Positions 45,201 through 55,059 of a stretch of DNA of 64,000 nt are shown here, piece by piece. A program made the position numbers and the translations under genes. The notes beneath the pieces are model-generated. The model had not been told where the DNA came from. It saw only the letters and a program-made list of their open reading frames with translations, and searched no databases. Within the stretch, counting starts at the first letter, position 1. Each line of letters starts with the position of its first letter. The stretch is from NCBI GenBank assembly GCA_002104985.1, contig MCGO01000064.1:184197-248196 (forward strand). Reading direction: 5' to 3'. The stretch is from Rhizoclosmatium globosum (taxonomy: Eukaryota > Chytridiomycota > Chytridiomycetes > Chytridiales > Chytriomycetaceae).

Positions 45201-46477
45201 GTCTCGTTGCTTCCTCGTCTTCTTGCTGGAAAACACCAATCAAGAAACGCTCGAGCTCTTTTGTTTTATCCTTGTGCTCTGCCAAGTACTTTCCGAGCTT
45301 AGACACGTTTCGGTTGATGGTTGCCTCCTGAACATGTAAATTTGCATCCTTTTCGTGAATGAGTTCGACAAGCTTTTCGTTTGTATCGATATCAGCGGGG
45401 ATATATGACAGAAGGAGGGTGCGATGGGCGATGGAGTCCTTAAAATCAGAAGTTGTGAAGTAGTACTTTCGGTGAACAATATACAGGCGGACGAGGTTGT
45501 AAAGAGCCCAGTAGATGACAAACGAGAAGATCCAAGTGATGGCAACAGGCAACCAGTACCATTTGCTCTTTGTATCGATTTGAGTGATTGTCAAAGAAGA
45601 CAGGTCTGATTGAGCGAGAACAGTGACGTTCACTGCGGTGGCATTTGGAGCAACATCTGAAAGAGAAATAAATGTTCTCGTCGGAGTGTTGGTGCAGTGG
45701 TACACGTCACGGTAACAAAGTTGGTTCATTGGGCAGTCAAGAGCCCAAGTACAAGGTAAACCACATGTCGCATTAGCCTCAATCCAAGAGGCTCCACATC
45801 TAACTTGATCGTACATGTTTGGTGTGATGGGAGGAGGAGTGGCAGTTGGGACAGCTGTTGTGGTTGCAGTTGTAGTAGTAGTGGTGGTTGTGGTGGGTGC
45901 AGGAGATGAAGGAGTTGCATCGATTGAGTAGAAGTACAAATTGAAGAGACAGTAGGGAATGCCAAGCACTGTCAGCCAAATAAAAGTGATGAACATGTAT
46001 CGATTGAATTCAAGGAACATTGTTGCATCCCTATTAAAGCGATTAGTGACAAGGCTTGCTGCCACCACAACTACTCACAGGCCCAGACTAAGCACTTTCT
46101 GTCTTTGTGGTTTAAAGACTGGTTTGATCCAGGCAAAGTACGAAGTATCAATTGCCTCGGGTCTCTTCTCCTCCTCTTCTTCCTCCGCAAACTCTAATCG
46201 AGGTTGGAAGATGAATCTGTTTGGCCCCCGCGGACGCAGCGCCGAGAAGATCAGGATACAGACTGAATGCGTACGTTGGATGCGAGTAGATTGGGGGGCA
46301 GGTTGTAGTTGGTTGGTGTGGTTGTAGTTGTTAGCACAGACCAATGATTCAGCCACACTTTGCATCCTCACCAAGTGCAATCCCAAGTTGAAGGCCGAAT
46401 GCGACTAGAACTCCAGCGACAGATTGCGCCTTGGCCAGCGTCGTTATCGTCTGAACCTCCGCCGTGAAATTGGACAT
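42266..46477 (-). CDS. OSCA/CSC1 (TMEM63) mechanosensitive channel joined to a Glu-Pro linker and PX domain
   Basis: First exons from the Met at 46477 ([20 protein letters not shown]) encode the N-terminal helices and the [16 protein letters not shown] motif. The exon 44272 to about 46031 has a Thr-rich lumenal loop, a long acidic/basic coiled cytosolic loop and the [11 protein letters not shown] segment typical of the family; following exons complete the pore helices (to about 43422). The sequence then continues into a (Glu-Pro)n region of about 115 residues and a PX domain with [18 protein letters not shown] and [12 protein letters not shown], the phosphoinositide-contacting positions. Between the channel and the linker (about 43420) the frame slips by one base, with no stop before it and an overlapping Met after it. 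I favour one gene with a sequence indel; two abutting genes remain possible. Confidence 0.78.
42845..43205 (-). repeat. Glu-Pro coding minisatellite
   Basis: The plus strand reads as GGTTCTGGCTCT-type hexamer repeats, encoding [12 protein letters not shown] on the minus strand with occasional Gln, Ile, Val and Ala. It starts after a run of eight Asp codons. The reverse frames give Gly-Ser or Leu/Asn-Gln repeats that are not real proteins. It would form a stiff, extended, highly acidic rod. Confidence 0.85.
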
Positions 46478-46790
46478 TGATGACCAGTGTGTCAAGGTAA
46501 AAAATTGTAGAAGAAAGAAAGAGGAAGTGATTTGGTGTCCATTAAACTACATAGCATTCTTTTGAACACTTCTGAATTCCAAAACTGTAATGAAACCACT
46601 CCCTGTCAATCAGCACACTTAGTGTACTTTTCACTATCAGTCTCGGTAACTGTTATTATTAAAACAAAGCTAAATGGGCTAGCCTTCAATGTGAAATGAC
46701 TTAATACTCACTCATAATCGTGGTAAATCCAAACCAGTGCGCTCGCCACTCATTTGGCTTGAAAATTCAGCATCAAGCATCAAACTTGAA
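46478..46790. promoter_or_regulatory. Divergent intergenic region, channel gene and small membrane protein
   Basis: 313 bp between two divergent starts. No gene is seen. It should hold both promoters. Confidence 0.35.
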
Positions 46791-47099
46791 ATGCCAACCA
46801 TACACCGCCGTGTGACACCTGGCCTATCGTTCTTGGGCTCTTCTGATCCCACATACTTGATTATCAGTAAGCATCGTTTCAACATAATAGTCTTCCACAT
46901 TGAACCAACACTGGTATATATAGTCATCTGTGCCGCTGTATTGGCTCTTGGATCTTGCATTACTTGGTACTATTGCTTCCACACAAAGCGCAAAGCCACT
47001 GTCCAAGCTGTTCCTCGTGTGTTTTTTGATCCTGTTGCATCTCCAAAGTCCACTGAGTTAGATGAACCAGCGTACAGACTTCGCAGTGACGCTAATTAG
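46791..47099 (+). CDS. Small single-pass membrane protein, 83 residues
   Basis: Two exons (46791-46866 and 46924-47099), joined across a 57-nt GTAAGC...TATATAG intron, give exactly 252 nt. The product starts MPTIHRRVTPGLSFLGSSDP, has one hydrophobic helix (built by the splice, ending LGSCITWYYCF) and then a Lys/Arg stop-transfer and a polar tail. I recognise no family. The unspliced frame is also open, so the splice is an inference from the donor and acceptor and from the uninterrupted membrane helix it creates. Confidence 0.5.
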   Translation: MPTIHRRVTPGLSFLGSSDPTYLIISKHRFNIIVFHIEPTLVYIVICAAVLALGSCITWYYCFHTKRKATVQAVPRVFFDPVASPKSTELDEPAYRLRSDAN

Positions 47100-47323
47100 G
47101 AATACGGCATTGCCCTTCAGAATTCTTGTATTGTGGTAGAGGAAGGTTGCTTGTATTCAATCGTGACATTCAACTCAACACTTTCAGTTTCAATAAATTG
47201 GCATGCTACTCTATATGGCTCACTCTACCAGGGCGTGATGCCAATTAACAAGATCCAACCTAACATGTTTCTGATAATTTCAGCCTCCTAGTTTTCTTTA
47301 TGTTTCAGTCGCATTACTTCAAT

Positions 47324-49015
47324 TTATTCCACCTTCTTCTTCCCTTTCACAACTCCGTTGGGCACTACAACGTACATAAGAATCGCAAGTGCACCAATTG
47401 CAAAGGAGCCAATACTGTAGCTGATACTGCTACCATAGATCCAATACCACGAACAAGCTGCAAGTGGGCCCATGGATCGCCCCAGCTGTCCCGCTGATCT
47501 AAACTTTCCAAGAATCATTCCTTGCGAAGATGAGATTCCTTTCGGTGATTCATCATGTTCATTGATGACTGTTCCACTGATTGTGAGTGATGCAAGGGAG
47601 GTGAGTGTTGTAACGACCGTGCTATTTGTGGCAAATAGTTTGAGTGACACGAATATGGGACAAAGGGTCAAGTGAATACATACCCTGATGTGAATGCCAA
47701 AAAGACGGCGCCAAAGTACAACCACGACTCACCACCAGACCCGATTGCCATATTCCCAATAATGAATAATCCAACAGAACAAGACGCCATTCCCTGAATC
47801 ACGATCGATTTCTCTGTCACAACTTTGTGTGCAAATCGGCGCACATAACCTCCTTGTACCAATGCGGATACAATTCCCAACACGGCCAGGTATTTTCCTT
47901 GTTGGGCGTTTGTAAATTGGAATCGATCGTATGTCAGGAAAGTTAGGGTGAATTCCATGCCAGAAAAGAAGAAGAGGAAGAGAAAGTGGAAGAGTGATAG
48001 AAGGGAGAGCGTCTTTTCGGCTTGTTTCTCTGTCTGGGACGGTGTTGCTGTTGCTGTGGCATCAGAAGTAGTCTTTGGTGGTTTTGGGGTTGTAGTGGTT
48101 GTGGCTTCCGGGGTTGAGGTTGTGGCTTTCTTGAAGCCCAAGGTTTCAGGGAGAAACGCGGCCATGTACGCGGTTTCAATAACGATGAGGGCAAGAGCAA
48201 AAATAGCAGGCGATGAATATGAGTTAACACCATATGGCTTCAGGAAAGGAAATCGCTCCAAGAGATCAATGGAGGCAAAGTAAGCTCCAATAGGTGGTCC
48301 GACTGTGAAACCGAGCGAGAATGCGATTCCCACAAGAGCCTATCAGTAATATTTGAGTGATTTCAGTGAGGTTTGTGTGAACGCACCAGTCCTTTTGACC
48401 GTGTTTCTGGGGTAGTAATGTCTGAAATCATTGCGATTGACATTTGCACGTTTCCCTCCGTCAGACCGCCAACCACGCGCGACAATACAAAAATAAAGAA
48501 TGATTTTGAGAAGATCCAGAGACACATTGAGGCAGCGTTCCCAATCTAGTTCCCAATCAGATGTTAACCAACCAAGTACTCCACACACACACACACACAC
48601 ACACACCATACTAAGCAGCAGAATGTTCTTCCGTCCGTACTTGTCGCTAAGAGATCCAATGACGGGTGACGACACAAACTGAAGGAAGGAAAACAGGGAT
48701 CCAATGAACCCTCCAAACAGAACAATATCCAGCCTGGATCCAGTTCCTCCAATCGCATCTCTGAATCTGCGCACAAGAACCAGCATTGAAAAGTAGAAGG
48801 AGTCCTGGGCGGTCGCTGAAGTTAGGCGAAGAGGCAAAAGGGGGTTTAGCCTCAACTTACTTGGTCGGCGCCATCTGTTTCGTGGTAGTAATTGAGGATC
48901 CGCGGAAAAAGAGGAAGAATTATGGTGAATGCGAGAATGTCAATTAAGAGCGCTGTGAAGATCACGAACAGCGACCGCTTCACAAATGCATCCCGTTTCG
49001 CTGTTTCTGTAGCCA
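47324..49015 (-). CDS. Major facilitator superfamily transporter (MFSD10/TetA-like)
   Basis: The start Met at 49015 precedes a basic N-terminus and helix 1 (SLFVIFTALLIDILAFTIILPLFP). The MFS signature loop between helices 2 and 3 is GSLSDKYGRKNILL. Helices 4-5 contain SRVVGGLTEGNVQ and GPPIGAYFA. A Thr/Pro-rich central cytoplasmic loop precedes helices 7-12, and the C-terminus is a basic KGKKKVE. Introns include one with a CA microsatellite. The family exports organic anions and drugs by proton antiport; the substrate is unknown. It shares a 169-bp divergent promoter with the gene at 49185. Confidence 0.83.
48582..48606. repeat. CA microsatellite in an MFS-gene intron
   Basis: About twelve CA units just inside an intron of the transporter. 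It is probably length-polymorphic. Confidence 0.8.
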
Positions 49016-49184
49016 TTTTTGGGGTTGAACAAGCAAAAAGGGCTCAAACCCCAAGTCGGGAAAGTAAGGAGCCAATCAAGTTCCCTCTGCATTTTTTACG
49101 TAATTGAAGACGATAAGCATGTCAATCTTGGCTGTTAATAGTTCCAATTGGCCGTCCATTGTTCATGGACAATAAAACCGTAAA

Positions 49185-49895
49185 ATGTCAACGTGAGTGG
49201 CTCTAAATGCCTCAAATCAGCCGAATAACACTTTCTTATCGTGCAGTCAAACATCATCAGCGCTTAAATCAAGCTCTCACTCTGGCTCAAAAGCAAAAGT
49301 CAACGCTTCGGATTCTGGTGCACAACCTCCTTCAAACCAGTCGAACAAAGACTCAGTTACAAAGAAACCTCCATCAAAACCATCAGGAAAGATTGGAATC
49401 AAAGATCTTGTACAGTCTGATGCAAAAGAAGGTTTCGGAGTTCTTATGGGCGGACCACAAAGTTATGAAGAATATGAAGAAGAGGAGGTGGAAGAAGAAG
49501 GGAAGAAAGTTACTAGACGGAAACATACCACCAAGATTATCAATCAAATCGCCAAACCTGGAACGGGGAAGGAAGGTATAAGCTTGTTGTTTGGAGACAA
49601 AGACGCGGACGAGAAACTTCCTCCTTCACAAATGAACCCACGATTTGCTACAGACAAGGAACAGAAAAGAAGGCCGAGTGTGACGGACCATGCTGTCACA
49701 CTGAAGCAGATTATCGTTGGACAAGTAAGGGATGGGGTGGACGCGCTCTTTGGGCACGATGAGGAAGGGGATTTGGCAGAGTTACACAAAACGAGCCAAA
49801 GAGACCGGCTTCATCAAAAAAGAAGTGACTTGTTGTTTCGAGCTTATTCATTTCAAGTAATAAATGCGAGTTTAGTGTTTCAAGATTCAAGTTAG
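49185..49895 (+). CDS. Hypothetical acidic protein with three LFG-type short motifs, 218 residues
   Basis: An 8-nt first exon (49185-49192, ATG TCA AC) spliced through a 54-nt intron to 49247-49895 gives exactly 657 nt. The N-terminal third is Ser/Lys/Pro-rich and disordered-looking. Then follow three copies of a short motif: KEGFGVLMGG, KEGISLLFGDKD and RDGVDALFGHDE, each with upstream basic/hydrophobic residues (GIKDLVQ, TTKIINQIA, LKQIIVGQV). An acidic stretch (EEYEEEEVEEEGKK) lies between the first two. Repeated short motifs in a disordered chain suggest multivalent binding to a partner. The family is not recognised. Confidence 0.6.
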
Positions 49896-50099
49896 GCATT
49901 GGCATTTTAAAGGTGGAACTGGAGTGTAATTTTTGAGTACGGTGACGGAAGATATTGCGTTGTCAGTGCAAGCTGTGGCTAAAAGATTGCCATTAAGAAC
50001 TAGCAAATTCATTCCAAAGACAATTTACAAATGTCGCCAAGCATGTTTATAACACTCATTGCAACGCAAAGAAATAAATACAAATCTCTCCATACATTC

Positions 50100-53000
50100 T
50101 CAATCCTCATCTGAACTTTCTTCCTCATGGTCCCATGTGTTGTCAATCCTCCCACCTCCTCGGATATTCCGCTTCGCAAGCGGTACTTCCATTGGAGCAG
50201 ACTGAGCCGACCCTGAGGAAAGTTTCCCAACTCGACCCGTGTACCCGCCTTCGCTGACCGTAACCGCACTGATCCCACCGCTACTACTGTTTCGACGGGG
50301 AAGCACTGTTGGAGGTTGTGGCGGCCGTTCAGCTGACATTGCGCGTGGTGCGACTCCAAAGTTTGATGTGGTGGGACCACCTGCGTGCAGGCCTTTTGTG
50401 GAGCGGAGGGATGTGCTGAGAGAGCTTGATGGGACTGTTGATTGCATTCCTAATGGTTCGATGGCGAGGGCGGGGCTTTGAACGCGGATTACTGTTGTGC
50501 CTGCGCCGCCGCCGGTGCTTGTGCTTGAGGTTTCGTCGCTTATGGCGCTGCTGCCTGAGTTTGTGCGGTCGCTGATGGGGAAGAATCCGGCGCTGACTCG
50601 TGCGGGGTCTGCTACGTAGATGTTGTTTTGTGGGCGGTGGGTTTTGCGGACAGGGATTTGGACTACGGATGGGGGAGTCGGTGGGTTTTGTGGATGTTTG
50701 TCGCGTGTTGAGATGGAATGAAGGGATGGTTCTTCGGATATTGGACTTCCAATTGGAAGTTGTGTTGTTGGAACAGTGTTTGATGCAGAAGATTGGGAGT
50801 CTGTTCCACTGTCGCTGAGTACAGTGCTAAGAACTGTCACATGTTGAAGTGAGCTGGGGCGATGTGATTGAATTGACTTTGTAGGGATGGAAGTACGGGT
50901 ATTTGACGAGGTCGTTGATGTGACTGATGTATTGGTCAGGGGCTCTGCTGTGAGTGGCGAAGTAAAGACTCGAGGAGATGGATGTGACGTTTTCGGACTT
51001 GTTCCTGATACGATTGGAGGATGACTGGTAATAGGTCCGCCAAGAAATTGTGTCGACGGCGGAGTGTTGGATAGAAGTACCGGAGGCGGGGTACTGCTAC
51101 GACTGACGAGTGGAGGCTTGTCATGAACACCTGTTGCTGCTGTGAGTGAATTCGAAAAGTCCTGATATGAGTCCTTGAGCTGTTTGAATCTCGAAAGACT
51201 TTGATTCTAAAGTTCGGTCAGCATTCTTGAATGTATAATGATTAATACATACCCTCGAAGTTTTCTTTTTCTGCTGAAGACTGGTATTTTCTTCACTCCC
51301 CTCCGCAATACTCCCGGCTGAACTCTTGGGCCTCAAAATCAAACTACGCCGGCGATTATCAACGCCTTTCAAAAAATCACCCAACTCTCCCATCACCGAA
51401 GCTGCAGAAGTACTTCCTCCTGACCCAAACGATGTTCGAGGAATAATATCCATACTAGTCCGTTTTCCAACTGACATCATAGTCACAAACGGAGGCGGTG
51501 TTTGAGCTCCGAATGGTCCAACCGGAACAGTGGCGAGAATTTGGGGGTTGCTGAGGGAAGTGCTGAACGGGGCACGAGGTGGGGTAGTTCCTGGAAGAAT
51601 CGGGAGGCCAGAGGAAGTTCGAGGTATAAGGGCGACTGCTAATTTAGAAGCATCTGAGCGCCGATTCAAGATGGTCGTTGTGAATGGGATTGTATGTGTT
51701 GCAGATGGTTGCGTCCTTGGAAATGTGATTGACTGACGGTGTGTTAGACTTGTGTTTGATGTTGTAGAGTGGTTGGATGAGACTGAAGTTCCATAACGGG
51801 GCTATAACGAAAGTAAGACCATGAAGGTAACTGTGAGTAACAACTCAAACCTTTGATGTGTCACGATCTAAAAACACGTCAAATGGAGGACTTTCCTCGA
51901 GTCGAGCAAATACATCCTCAAAACTCTTTCTGTCATTTTCTTTCTGTTCATCCGGTCCGCCCGTACTGCTTCGTCCCACACTGAATGGTAGGCCTTGTTG
52001 AACGCCATCAAACAGACCCATGGCTATCGCATCAGTAAGTCCACTCTTTTGTGCACCATAACTTCGAGGAAATGAGCCACTGAGAGTGAATGCCGGACTT
52101 ATTCCTCCGGTAGCTGAAGCACCTGAAACCGAAGGAGGCCCCACTCGTTGAACAGGGAGTGGGAGGGCTCCAGGGTGTGATGTATTAGGCAAGCTTGCAC
52201 GATTTCCTGTTCCTCCAAAGCTGCGAGGGGAGGACCCAAGGACACTAACGTTTGCTCTGTTGCTTACGCTGGTACCAAATGGTCGCGATGGTGCAGATAT
52301 CCTTCGGTTACTGTTTGATAAAGATGGTGGTTGGTAGAGTGGGTCATCCGCATGTTGTTGTCGCAGAAAGCTATTTTGTCGAGATTCATGGGATTGGGAG
52401 TAAAAGTAATTTGTTTCGAGGTCCGCAGGTGCCCCAAACAGTGGTTCGGGATCGGAAAGTGTGAAATCGCACTCGGTGCGGTACATGACGTGCATGTTTA
52501 TGATTCTGAGAGATGGTTTGTTTGAGTTTTGGAATAAGATGGACGTGGAAGCTGAAGAGACTTACCCCATGGTTGTCTCTAAAGCCCCAAAATTGTATTC
52601 TGTAATGCCATTTCGCGAGTCTTTTGTGTGTAATTGATCTACACGGAATCTCATTAATTTTGTGACGGAGAATGCGATAGGGATGATACCTAATCCAGCT
52701 TCATCCATCGGCATAACTCGACTTGAAGACAACCGATAGCCTATCTTAAGTAAGTTGGCTGTGCCAGATTCTGATGGTTTCTTGATGCGTCGAAATAGGC
52801 GGTATGCCGGCAGCAGTCGGACATGGGTATAGAGTGAGCGAAAGAACATGACGCACTTTTTGTACATGACAGCAGTTTCAGGCGGGAATGACGGAGCTGG
52901 CTGCCTGGTTAATGCATTCAGTACTGTACGTGATAGAAAGCCGACTATTTATGTGACATACAGGAGAGTGAGCTGCCAAGATTCCAGCAATATTCGATTC

Positions 53001-53586
53001 TTTTTAATTGCGACTGACGCGCCTGTGATGGGATCGAGAGAAGAGCCCACGAGGGAATCCGTAGGAATGCGCTGTCTTCTGAGAGAGGTTTCGTCCTTGA
53101 GAACCAAGTGCTGGTCCGAGTTGTGGACGTGCGAAACATCGAGATAGACATCGAGGATCATTGGAAGCAGCTGCGTTGGCTGTGTCGAAATCAGCGATTT
53201 CCAGAATTTGAGCTCGCTTCGAAGTGGGTCGACTTCGACTGTTTCGAGATTGAACTGTGGAACGAGATGGTTTTCAGTCATTAGTCATTAGTCATTAGTC
53301 AGGTAGGGTTAGGGTTAACAACAAGTTGAGCACGGACCCACTTGTTTGTCTTTGAGGACGAGTTTGGATTTGAAGACGAGGGCGAGGCATCGATGCGTCC
53401 CTGAACAACGACCTGGGCCGCCTTTGAAAACAGTTGAACCACAATTGCTTCCTCGGTCGAAGCAGTCTTTGCGGCGTTGGAATTGGCGGAAAGCGACGAC
53501 GCGACCGAGGATCCCAAGTTGGATTGTGGTTGGCGGCGGCTCGAGTGCGGCGGATGCGGCGACGGCGTGGGCGAGTACGACGCCAT
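50100..53586 (-). CDS. ATG13: Autophagy-related protein 13
   Basis: The start exon from the Met at 53586 encodes a Ser/Pro-rich leader and then EEAIVVQLFSKAAQVVVQGRI, the conserved HORMA entry. After an intron, the HORMA domain continues with FNLETVEVDPLRSELKFW, VYLDVSHV, LVLKDE and ESWQLTL. Then comes YKKCVMFFRSLYTHVRLLPAYRLFRR, a diagnostic ATG13 segment, and SSRVMPMDEAGLG. The remaining roughly 750 residues are Ser/Thr/Pro-rich and disordered, as in other ATG13 proteins where Atg1- and Atg17-binding and TORC1 phosphosites lie; the C-terminus ends in an acidic DHEEESSDED. It is the regulatory subunit of the Atg1 kinase complex. Introns lie near 53284-53345, 52945, 52520-52570, 51800-51850 and 51210-51260. 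Confidence 0.9.
53276..53318 (-). repeat. GTCATTA tandem repeat next to a telomere-like TTAGGG stretch in an ATG13 intron
   Basis: On the plus strand, about four GTCATTA units are followed by GTAGGGTTAGGGTTAAC. On the coding strand the tandem units read TGACTAA, which is itself a branch-point sequence, so the intron offers several candidate branch sites. Confidence 0.7.
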
Positions 53587-53763
53587 TGCTGCTTTGTCAA
53601 GGTGGAATGTCGTAGTGGCTGTTTGTTTGTTGGTTGGTTTGTTTGTTGGTTTGTTTGTTGGTTGGTTTGTTGGTTGGTTTGTTGGTTGGGACTCGGTGGA
53701 GGGATTGGCACTCTTTGAAAGCAAACAAATCAAAAGTAAAACTATCACAAAAGAAGTGGACGA
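53587..53763. promoter_or_regulatory. Divergent promoter of ATG13 and prefoldin 4, with TTTG/TTGG repeats
   Basis: 177 bp separate the two start codons. The stretch 53619-53689 is an irregular TTTGTTTG/TTGGTTGG microsatellite. It lies in the ATG13 leader as read on the minus strand. Confidence 0.6.
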
Positions 53764-54629
53764 ATGCAAAACATGGTTTGTTGATTACTTGGTGCCTGGT
53801 TCACCCTCTTACTTGCTCTGATACCAGCTTCAAGAAGAGAATGCGCAGGAGGATGTCGAGGTTACTTGGGAGGACCAAGCTAAGTAAGGATACTCAAAAG
53901 CATCCTTAGCCAACCACTGACCTCTTTCCTTATCAAAAGCATCAACAAGTTTGCCAAATTGAATTCGAAATGAGTGATTTGGAGGAAGACTACGAAGAGA
54001 AGAAGGTACATCGACTTGGTCCATCAATGCTCCTTCCACCCCTGTCCCAGTCTTCAACTCGAACTCCAACTTCAGCGTGAATACCTGCCTCATCTTCTTG
54101 CGTGTTATTGCGGTTCTCTTCAATTGATACTCACATCAAACTGTCTTCCCTCCGAAACCTTGCTTGCTGCGTCGTAAACTCAGAACTGACACTCGACGCA
54201 TTGCGTTTCCCGCCCATCAACAAACAACCCGTGTCTCCTTCAAATAATTCTAATGCGGTCGTTTTATCAGAAAGATCGTGAATACCTCGAAGACTTAGAA
54301 CAGGAACTTGAATTAGCTGACGAAGATGAGCCTGTTCGATACCGTATCGGCGATGCCTTTATTCACATGTCACTGGTAATTTCTACCCCGCCGCGTTCCC
54401 TTTTCTTCTGTTGTCGTCGCGTATATTGTCATCTAATATGATCTACCTTTCTCTCGCTCTCCCTCTTCAAAAGGAATCGGCTCAGGAAAAGGTTGTGGCT
54501 GATAAGGATCAAGTCGTGTTGGAGATCGAAGGCCTCAAAAATGAAATGGATGATTTACAGACGGACATGGACGCGCTCAAGAAAGTGTTGTATGCTCGGT
54601 TTGGGAAGTCAATCAACTTGGAAAAGTGA
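53764..54629 (+). CDS. Prefoldin subunit 4
   Basis: Five exons (53764-53775, 53828-53883, 53940-54005, 54271-54375, 54474-54629) encode a beta-type prefoldin: N-terminal helix with EDVEVTWEDQA and INKFAKLNSKM, the double beta-hairpin core RIGDAFIHMSL, and C-terminal coiled coil ending ARFGKSINLEK, as in PFDN4. The first exon is only 12 nt (Met-Gln-Asn-Met). Exon 3 has AAA where AAAA is needed (about 53969): one added A restores 131 residues, the family's normal length. As a single-copy chaperone subunit for actin and tubulin this gene is unlikely to be dead, so it supports sequence error. It starts 178 bp from ATG13, divergently. Confidence 0.85.
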
Positions 54630-55059
54630 TTGTTATGGAAGGCCTGATAACTATTGAATAAATCAGTTTTGTGGTTTCATTTTTTTTAGGAAAAAAACGT
54701 TGCAGAGCGAAACACTCTTGACCGCCTCTCTCTCAGTTCCGCTGCCCCGAAATCGATCACGTCTTGCAATATCTCGTGATACAATCCTGTTGCTGTCTAT
54801 CTCCAACGACAAAGACATTGTACTTGTGAGTTGAAACAATTTAAGGGTTGGCCTTATTGATCTGAATGCGACGCTAACGGCGATCAGACAACCCCAGACT
54901 CGCTTTCATATTGCAATACACTGTTATTGTAGATCCATATAAAATTCAAGGTTGGAACTTTGACTCAAATGTAAGAACCACATACACTACACACTGAACC
55001 CAACAATTTACTTGGCAAAAACCGACTCAGATTGACCTGCTTTCTTTCTGTTACGTATC
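54630..55059. other. Intergenic region, no gene seen
   Basis: 430 bp between prefoldin 4 and the STAND gene. It contains a T-run near 54679 and no convincing frame. It must include the STAND gene promoter and leader. Confidence 0.4.

Noticed and set aside
53300..53318. Chromosome end suggested by TTAGGG
   Set aside because: Only about two units, inside an intron with genes continuing on both sides.
53830..54123. Minus-strand 97-codon frame
   Set aside because: It overlaps exons 2 and 3 and intron 3 of prefoldin 4 on the plus strand, which has strong family motifs and splice sites; the minus frame matches nothing.
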